Of a stretch of DNA of 64,000 bases, positions 57,085 to 64,000 are shown one piece after another. The position numbers and the translations under genes are program-made. Where the stretch lies: positions 186,001 to 250,000 of the forward strand of contig NC_089446.1 of assembly GCF_026210795.1 (NCBI RefSeq). The letters run 5' to 3'. The DNA is from Rhizophagus irregularis (Eukaryota > Glomeromycota > Glomeromycetes > Glomerales > Glomeraceae). Every line of letters begins with the position of its first letter. The stretch's first letter is position 1. The notes beneath the pieces are model-generated. The model was not told the DNA's origin and made no database searches. It was given only the letters and a program-made list of their open reading frames with translations.

Positions 57085-57330
57085 AGAACTCTCGTTGTAA
57101 AAAAAGAGACCTCGTTGTAAAAAAAGGGACATCGTTATAAAAAAATTATAAAAGACGAGAGAGACTTCGTTATAAAAAAATATATGAAAAATATAAAAAA
57201 TGTTGTTATAAAAGTAAAAGAAAATATAAAAAAGGTCGTTATAAAAGAAATATATAAAAAACGTCGTTATAGTTAAAATACAAAAGACATCGTTATAAAA
57301 GTTAAAATATAAAAAACATCGTTAAAAAAA
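57085..57330. repeat. Degenerate array of CGTTRTAAAAAA words
   Basis: CTCGTTGTAAAAAAAGAGAC, CATCGTTATAAAAA, GTCGTTATA and similar words recur every 15-40 bp. The array continues from the 106-bp repeat end (CCTCGTTATATAAAAA at 56880). Non-coding. Confidence 0.7.
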
Positions 57331-59085
57331 AAGTGCAAAAAGTGGTTTATTTATAAAAAAAAATAATCAGTGGGTTATAGATAAAATGAAAGGAACGAAT
57401 ACGCTGATTTTATATTTGGACAGATTGATTGATTGATTTGATTAAAGGAGTATTTGGCTGATCCGCAGGACTGGCCTTCAATTGTATGTGTCGTATCACG
57501 CAATTTATCAAATATCAATATCAGCAGTTGTATGACTAATAATATATTGATCAAGAAGCACTTTTAACCCATCGTACCTGTACATAATTAATAATACCTT
57601 ACTTATTATATTATATTGTACCATACTACTTTACTATATACTCATGTGGTTGTCACAGTTCCAAACAAATTATTATTATGGGTTTAAAATGTGATTTTTT
57701 TTGATTAACATTATTTTTTTTAATGTATGTTTTATTTTTTTTTTACTTAGTAGAGAGGGACTAAAGGTAGACATTAAGGAGAAACTGGTAGGTGTGCCTG
57801 ATCTATCATAGAATAACAAATTATACTCTTAATTCCTATTTCCATGTTATGTTCTTTTATATTTCCGAGTACAACTTTGGATTTAATGAAAATAATAAAT
57901 TTTTACAATTTACAATTTTTTAGCGTGTATAGTATTTCTCCAAAAAGTTTGATATTAAATGACGTGTTAATTAATTTGGTATACCTTTTTTGATAAGCCA
58001 CGTCTCCTTTATTTTTTTTCCACGCTTCAAAATATCCTTTTACATTTTCTTGTCATACGATTTATTTTTAATGATTCACGTCCCAAGATAATGAAGTTAT
58101 AACCAAGTGCTAATTTAAATTTCAAAATGGTGTTAGTTACTATTATGATAATTTGATTAAGGTATATTCATTTTTTAAACAAACATATACGTTACGCTAA
58201 TTTCTTTTCTTTTTTTTTCAAAGTTCATTCAATCTATTATAAAATAAAAATAGAAAATTCTACCTAATTTACAGTGAATCATAAAGTGATTGTTAAAAAA
58301 CATTTACACAAAAGAGAAGGCTTTAATTATATTATTTATTTTGATTCCGTGATGCTTTTAAACTATATTAGCGATAAAAGTTATTAATTATAATGCAGAG
58401 ATTGAAATACAAGCATATTGGGATTGGTGTCGATAGGATCTCAAGCCTTAGGTCAAGAAATTCCAAGAGGAATTGTTCAACCACTGAAATCTATTAGTGA
58501 AGATTTGATAGAATTTCCATCAAAAAAATCTTGTTTATAATAAATTCTAGCCAATCTTCTAATGATACCAGTCAAAATTATAATATATACAGATTTTTGA
58601 TGGCGAACGGTTTAGTGCATAAACCATTTAGTATTTTTAGAATAACTTTTTGCAAAAATCTAAGGATTATGAATAAATTAATTTTTTTATTTTTATCTTA
58701 AAAATTATTCTTTATTGTTTTATTAACAATTCTTTTTTTTACGTATTCAGTTGGTATACTGTATATACAATGCAATCATTTTATTTTATCACCGTTTTTT
58801 CGTTTGAAAAGTGTTGTAATAAATTTATTATATACTGTATACTGTATTTGGTTACCTCATACTATTACATTGTACCATATTGAACGTATGAACGTATCTC
58901 TTTATAAAATTATACTATTTAAAATGCAAAATGAAATATAATTTTTTAGAACATTACATATGTTAAAAAAATTTTTTATAAACATTTCTTTCAAAGTTTT
59001 CTATCTTTTTAATTGTAATTTTTTAAATTTTTCTTACGTAGTGGAAGGAAAAGTGGTTCATGCATAGAACCTGAAAAATAATTTT
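57331..59085. other. AT-rich region, no supported gene
   Basis: One open stretch at about 58436-58540 (GSQALGQEIPRGIVQPLKSI) reads like a decayed exon but could not be assigned. Otherwise nothing is recognised. Confidence 0.4.
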
Positions 59086-59701
59086 TTACGTATCCTTCAA
59101 TCGTTCCAGCCAGGATAGGAATGAAATAAATGTTTGTAGGTGGTTACACATAATTCCTCCAATGAAATTATTTAACTCGTCAATTCCAAGGACCATGGGC
59201 CAGTAGAGGGTTAGAAGTTGTTTCTTGCTCCAACATATACAACTCGGAGAACAGTGTCTAAATTAAAGTTGGCAAACATCTGAACGTTTGCAAAGTGTAT
59301 TAAAACTGTAAAAAGTAAATTTCCGTCAATGAGTTGCGGTTGGAAATACTCAAACAGAATACGTAGAGAAAGAGATGTATGGCCGTTAATTACTTTCTCA
59401 TTATCAATTTTATCAATTTTTCTAATTCTTACATCTACACTATTGGCAGCGCTTCCATTCTCATAGGTGATGTTTATGACGACTAAGTTTGCAAAATCAT
59501 TACGTATTTCCTCATCAGATTCATTGATACAATTCTTTCGATTTCATCAAGAAATCTGCTCTTTCCAGTTCCAGGTCCACCGGCTAAGACGGGGATTGAA
59601 TGAAAGTATTTGTCATTCACATTGCGATGTTCAAATCGCCTCTTAATCCCAAATACCGTTATACTACCATTCCAGAAGTGTTTTATCATAAAACAAGTTC
59701 A
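59086..59701 (-). pseudogene. Crinkler-type P-loop NTPase fragment
   Basis: The minus strand reads IPVLAGGPGTGKSRFLDEIE (Walker A GGPGTGKS). After a frame shift near 59535 it continues DEEIRNDFANLVVINITYEN, HTSLSLRILFEYFQPQL and FANVQMFANFNLDTVLRVVY. After another break near 59211 comes LGIDELNNFIGGIMC (Walker-B-like GIDEL). This order is that of NTPase domains in CRN-type proteins of this lineage (from memory). Two frame breaks, and both the N-terminal CRN domain and the C-terminal nuclease are missing. Dead copy. Confidence 0.55.
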
Positions 59702-59790
59702 AAATAAATTATATTTTATATATTCTACATTTTATAGTCCTAACTCCCCTTTAAACATGAACTCTTGATTTACAATAATGTAATTATACC
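59696..59790. repeat. Dispersed repeat, copy 2
   Basis: Partner of 55478-55580 (AAGTTCAAAATAAATTATAT, ATTTTATAGTCCTAACTCCC, AAACATGAACTCTTG). It abuts the 5' side of the CRN-NTPase remnant and may mark the breakpoint that truncated it. Confidence 0.7.
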
Positions 59791-60099
59791 TAGGATGAAT
59801 ATCAATTAAAATATATTATTGATCTTATTATATTTTAGTGTGCTATATTAATGTTAAAAGCATAATACTGATATCAGTTTTTTCAAATATATCTTGAGTA
59901 TATATGTGTGTTTAAAAATAAAGTATATTTTTTTTTAATAAACCTTTTATTTTCTTTATTTTACATTATTAAGATAAAATACAAATTATAAATGTATATT
60001 TATTTTCATTTTTTATAATTAAACAAGCTGCAGCAGCATTATACTGTATATAAGGTTTACCGTTCAAAGTTCAAACGAATTGTTTTTTATTATGAATAA

Positions 60100-60387
60100 T
60101 AAATAAACTTTTACGTAACTTATCCCAAAATTTACTTGAAATTTCAATTGATGATGAATATTATGATGTTATTATTGAAGTTTGCAATGATCCTTCATCC
60201 TTATATAAAGATATTTCGTGCTTATATGGTTATCTTACATTATCGTCCACTTATAATGATAGATTACAAAAATTAAAAATTATAAAAATTTACGAAAATG
60301 AAGGAAAAATAACATTATTCTTCGTCATCTATTACTGGGCATATAATCTGATTATCTGTTATCCTGTTATTCATATAATCTTTTAGT
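60100..60387 (+). pseudogene. BTB/POZ-domain N-terminal fragment
   Basis: The frame reads KLLRNLSQNLLEISIDDEYY then DVIIEVCNDPSSLYKDISCL and runs open to the stop at about 60387. The block L..LSQ.L..L.DD.EYYD..IEVG.D is the start of the large BTB family in Rhizophagus. The natural ATG (near 60091) is out of frame, and after the first strand the BTB pattern is lost. Remnant. Confidence 0.5.
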
Positions 60388-62218
60388 GACAAATGAATAT
60401 CAACATTTGGTGCAGGTTATCTACATCTCGAAATTTTATTTTATTAAAACTTAATATTGTCATGGGATATTTTTTTCTTATATGTTTTATTTTTTTATTT
60501 ATTTTTATCTATTTATTTTAGCTATGTTACATAGAGTTATTTTCAGTTATTTTCAGTTATTTAGTGATTAAATAACAACGGAAGCTTAGCTGTGGGAAGG
60601 TGGCTGAATACAGGTGATACAGGTGGCTGTATAGACAAATATGCCCAGATCACCAACAATTGGCCGGGTGGCAATTCTGTTTTAAAGACAGATTTGCACC
60701 AGAATTTTTAACAATATAAAAAAAAACCGTTGTTGGAAATGCAATTGGAGTAGTTCGGTTAGTCCTAAGTTTGAGTTAGTTTTGCATAGGTTTTATTTTC
60801 AACAGATAGATATACAGATATTACAGAGTGCCGATAGAGGCAGTAATATCGTATTTGTTCCATTGTTAATAAACCTGCCAATCTGTTTCCACATTACTTA
60901 TATATGTTTTGTCATTTTTAACACACTGTTTATTATTATCGTTTATTAACATTGTCTTTCATTATCATTTGTTAGTTTTTTGTTATATACCATTGATTAT
61001 CCGTATACATTTTTATACACAAACCACCCGATCTACCCTCAATCTATCACATTACTTATTATCGTTCACAATCGTTTATTATCATTTATCCGTATACATT
61101 TTTACCTTATCGCTTGTCATACATAATTATTTTACCCTGTCATTTATTAACCGATCCTTATATTTTTTCTGTTACTACCTATCAAACTTCAGAAACTGGT
61201 GGTAACAATATTTACTGTATATTAATTGCATTAGTAAAAACTTTGGATAAATACTAAATAAAATAAATGAATAATAATAATGATAAAATTATATTAAGGT
61301 AATCTTTTAACGTTAGGTCTGGTTCATTTCACTGACAATCACTTCACTGACAAACTTTTCACCGACAAGGTTATTTCACCAACAATCATTTCACTGACAA
61401 TCATTTCACTGCTGACATAAAATATAAATATTGAATATGAGATATTTTATTATAAAACTTTTTTTTTTTAGATATTTAACGCCCAGTAAAGTACAAAAAC
61501 TAATTAAGGAATATTGTATCACAAAAAATTTAATTCATCCATATATGGCTAACTTAAATTGATAAAATCAAATAAAAATTTTTCCGTTAAAAAAAGAACC
61601 AATAGAATGAAATGTAGTTGAAATCACCATACGTTTAAAGTCCGATATTGATGAATATGTACTGTAGATTTCCTTGCAGTTATCGTATTTATTACACTCT
61701 TGTTCCGAGAAATGATATCATATAATTATCAAATTCAAAATATTAAAAATATTTTAGTCAATGTTATAATAAAGTAGTATAAAAAAATTAGTATGTACAT
61801 GGTAAACAAGAATCCTTAACTTTTGTAACATGATGCTAATATTATGAATGAACATATTTACGTGACATTCAATACAAAATGGCGCAATAATTCCAAAAAT
61901 ATGTAAAATGAAATATTGCAAATATTGCTTGCTCTTGGCCAGTTATTAACTTACAACTGTTTCTCCTGAACACCACGTAGAGGTGGCAAGCTTCGTTCAG
62001 GGTAAAAAAGAAATCACTTACCTATAATCTTATACAACCAGTTTATAATTAATAGGATTAAAAAAAAAAAATAATATTTGGGTTGTTAAGAACAAAAATT
62101 GAGCAGAGACGTTCGGACATATAGATATATATATAATATAACAACATTCACAACTTGACCAATTCTATATGTAAACTGTGTTTTTTTAGTTATGCTCTGG
62201 CCCCAGATACGACTACTT
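60388..62218. other. Non-coding region
   Basis: Apart from the tandem words at 61325-61418, no feature is supported; the open frame at 60909-61205 is low-complexity T-rich sequence. Confidence 0.4.
61325..61418 (+). repeat. Tandem repeat TTCACTGACAATCA, about 14-17 bp period
   Basis: Six imperfect units: TTCACTGACAATCAC, TTCACTGACAAACTT, TTCACCGACAAGG, TTCACCAACAATCA, TTCACTGACAATCA, TTCACTGCTGAC. Non-coding. Confidence 0.8.
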
Positions 62219-62345
62219 ATGCACATGTGCATCAAATCAAGAAAGAAAATTATAAAAGAAAATTATTTACATAAAAATCAAAACAAATAAAAAAAAATGC
62301 ACATGTGCATCAGAACAAGAAAGAAATTATTTTTGTAAAATCAAA
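62219..62345. repeat. Duplicated palindromic word TGCACATGTGCATCA
   Basis: TGCACATGTGCATCAAATCAAG and TGCACATGTGCATCAGAACAAG lie about 79 bp apart, each followed by AAGAAA and A-rich sequence. TGCACATGTGCA is a perfect 12-bp palindrome. Confidence 0.6.
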
Positions 62346-63026
62346 AATAAGCTTTCTCATCCCCCCATCTAATTATTTGGTTTACATATATACACAATAC
62401 GTACTATGTACATACATACATAAAATACGTACGTATATATACGTAATGTGGGAAAGTCGAACGAGCAATAAACACAGGTTTCTCGACTCAATTTTATTAG
62501 AAAAATTTGTTTAAGTATGGCTTTAACTTTTTTAAAGTTTTTAACGTGAAGTTGATCGTACCTACGGTTTAAAATGAGATGTGGAGTTGGTTGCACCTTA
62601 CCTATTACCATACTTAGCAAGAAAAAAATAAATAAAAGAAAAAGAAAAGCGAGAAGGAATAAAAAAGGAGAGAGGAGTTGAAGAGAATAAAGAGAAAAAA
62701 GTGGTTATTTTATACTATATTTTACTTAACCATGATGAGTCATTTTACAAACATGTAAACTCCGATAGTATAGAAAATAGACATGTGTTTGCAATAATTT
62801 CTCACGTAATCTTGTATATGACGTCAAATTTTATATACTATTTCTGTGGACGTATATCAATCATTACATCACTAACCGAAAAACCCATTACTGCGTAACT
62901 TATTACAGTATATTTTCAAAAATATTAGTGATGTACAATCGAAGTCTAAACTCCTAGTATATGTGGTACAATATGATGCAGGTGAATATATATTTATGAT
63001 GCAGGTTGCAGGTTACGGCTGGTTAC

Positions 63027-63100
63027 GCTGAGTAATCAGTTGTGCGACATGTGCGACGATGTACTCCTTAAAATTTTTTTTTAAAAAAAAAGAGTTTATT
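63027..63100 (+). promoter_or_regulatory. Conserved upstream block of the second fusion gene
   Basis: CAGTTGTGCGACATGTGCGA, then CGATGTACTCCTTAAAATT and a T/A run, matches 50480-50573. An ATG at 63059 is in frame with the CDS, but its equivalent at 50511 is not, so ATG 63101 is preferred. Confidence 0.5.
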
Positions 63101-64000
63101 ATGGCTAATGAACGTTCAAAAGATAATTCTTCTGAAGAATTGTTTTCTGATAAACCTCTTAAAGTTATTGAAAAACTTGGATTTAGTTATTATGAATTAA
63201 ATAATAAATTTATTAATTTATTAGAAGAGAATCAAAGGATTAAACAACAATGTAAAAATCTTGAAGATAAAAATCAAGAAAATTTACAAAAAAATCAAGA
63301 AATTTCACGTATAAATTCAAGTTTAATTGAAAAAAATAAAGAAGTCTCACGAATTAATTCTGAATTAAAAGAAAAACTTGAAGAAAAAGAAAAAAATTTT
63401 AAAGAATTTCAACAATATGTTTTAAATTTGGAAAATCAAAGAAATGAAGAATTACAACAATTACAAAAGCTTGAAATGATGTCTCAAAGTATTGATAAAA
63501 ATTTAGGTGTATTGAAATTAGAAGAAATTGATGAAAATATTATTAAAACTTTTAAAGAAAATAATGAAGATTTCTTGGCAAGCTTTTCAAACAAAAGTAT
63601 GTAATTATCGTAGTATATTTTTTTAAATTTTTTTCGGAATATTATTTAATTTTGTACCCTAAAAAAGATCCAGATGAATCACTGCCTTATTATTCTAATA
63701 TTAAAGTCGTCGTTGGGTTAGACTTTGGAACAACATGTTCTGGATTCTCTTATTGCCATGTTGCTAATAAACAAAATATATGTTCAAATGAAATATGGCC
63801 TGGAGAAATTACCCAGTTTAAAACAAATACAGTTCTTCAATATGATGATAAGTATAATGATGTCGTGCTTTGGGGTGCTTCAGCTTTAGCCAGAAAACCA
63901 AATCGCCGAATCAAAAGAAATAAGCCTGTTGAATTATTCAAATTATGGTTGGGCAACCTAGATAAACGTTTAAAACCAAGACTTCCAGTTGATCATAAAA
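63101..64000 (+). CDS. Coiled-coil-Hsp70 fusion protein, second copy (3' end outside window)
   Basis: Exon 1 63101-63596 and exon 2 63668-64000 onward, with a phase-1 GT-AG intron of 71 bp at the same place as in the 50574 gene. Exon 1 begins MANERSKDNSSEELFSDKP and forms the same coiled coil (SYYELNNKFINLLEENQRIK, NSELKEKLEEKEKNFKEFQ). Exon 2 starts the HSPA12-like ATPase: KVVVGLDFGTTCSGFSYC, SNEIWPGEITQF, VVLWGASALARK, KPVELFKLWLGNLDKRL. Phosphate-1 differs from the first copy by Tyr to Cys after GTT. The window ends before phosphate-2 and the adenosine motif. Tandem, same-strand duplicate of 50574-53108. Confidence 0.88.

Noticed and set aside
58436-58540. Open stretch GQEIPRGIVQPLKSISED
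   Set aside because: Short, no start or splice partner found; mentioned only in the region entry.
60909-61205. 98-codon plus frame
   Set aside because: T-rich low-complexity sequence (HYHLL, FTLSL); no domain.
63059-63100. Upstream in-frame ATG for the 63101 gene
   Set aside because: Encodes a T/A-run-derived SLKFFFKKKEF stretch; the equivalent ATG at 50511 runs into a stop, so it is probably leader.
1-64000. rRNA genes or complete tRNA genes
   Set aside because: No rRNA-like conserved words and no complete cloverleaf found by eye; only the degenerate tRNA-like stretch at 56.24 kb. A tRNAscan/Infernal run would settle this.

Overview
The window looks like nuclear DNA of an arbuscular mycorrhizal fungus (Glomeromycotina, most like Rhizophagus). 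The evidence is very AT-rich DNA, many short introns of about 65-90 bp, and gene types known to be expanded in that lineage: divergent Hsp70-like ATPases, a TKL-like kinase, a PARP-domain protein, Crinkler (CRN) pieces, and BTB, MIR and hAT remnants. There are also many foldback and MITE-like elements. The organism is inferred from composition and remembered families; no search was run. Multi-exon coordinates span all exons, and exon limits are given in the evidence.

Left block (1-13.2 kb). Three coiled-coil proteins of one unrecognised family (2-1897, 5049-6587, 11658-13163, all +) alternate with two six-exon Hsp70/HSPA12-like genes (2053-4117 and 8912-11046, both -). Two of the coiled-coil genes are head to head with an Hsp70-like gene, so a divergent [Hsp70-like | coiled-coil] module is duplicated. 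A cysteine-rich PARP-catalytic gene (6924-8268, +) sits between the two modules.

Middle (13.2-42.9 kb). A long, mostly non-coding, repeat-rich region holds a multipass membrane protein (18184-19128, -), a five-exon class-3 lipase (19837-22062, +), a five-exon TRP-like channel (26132-28196, -) and a small CRN-N/zinc-finger gene (34062-34707, +). It also carries a hAT transposase fragment, other decayed lineage-specific repeat genes, a degenerate TTAGGG tract, several tandem arrays, and foldback or TIR elements built from very different short motifs.

Kinase locus (42937-47423, +). A nine-exon gene encodes eight tandem copies of a protein-kinase N-lobe, seven with a degraded glycine loop, followed by one intact C-lobe. 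The internal exons are symmetrical (phase 0) and show a three-exon higher-order repeat.

Right block (47.4-64 kb). Two tandem paralogues (50574-53108 complete, 63101-64000 cut by the window edge) fuse an N-terminal coiled coil to the same type of Hsp70-like ATPase that is a separate neighbour in the left block. Between them lie two TA-flanked MITEs, tandem repeats, a tRNA-like sequence, and CRN-NTPase and BTB pseudogene remnants.

The most notable system is the repeated linkage of a coiled-coil protein with an HSPA12-type ATPase, either as a divergent gene pair or as a fusion. The kinase carrying seven extra pseudo-N-lobes is the second.
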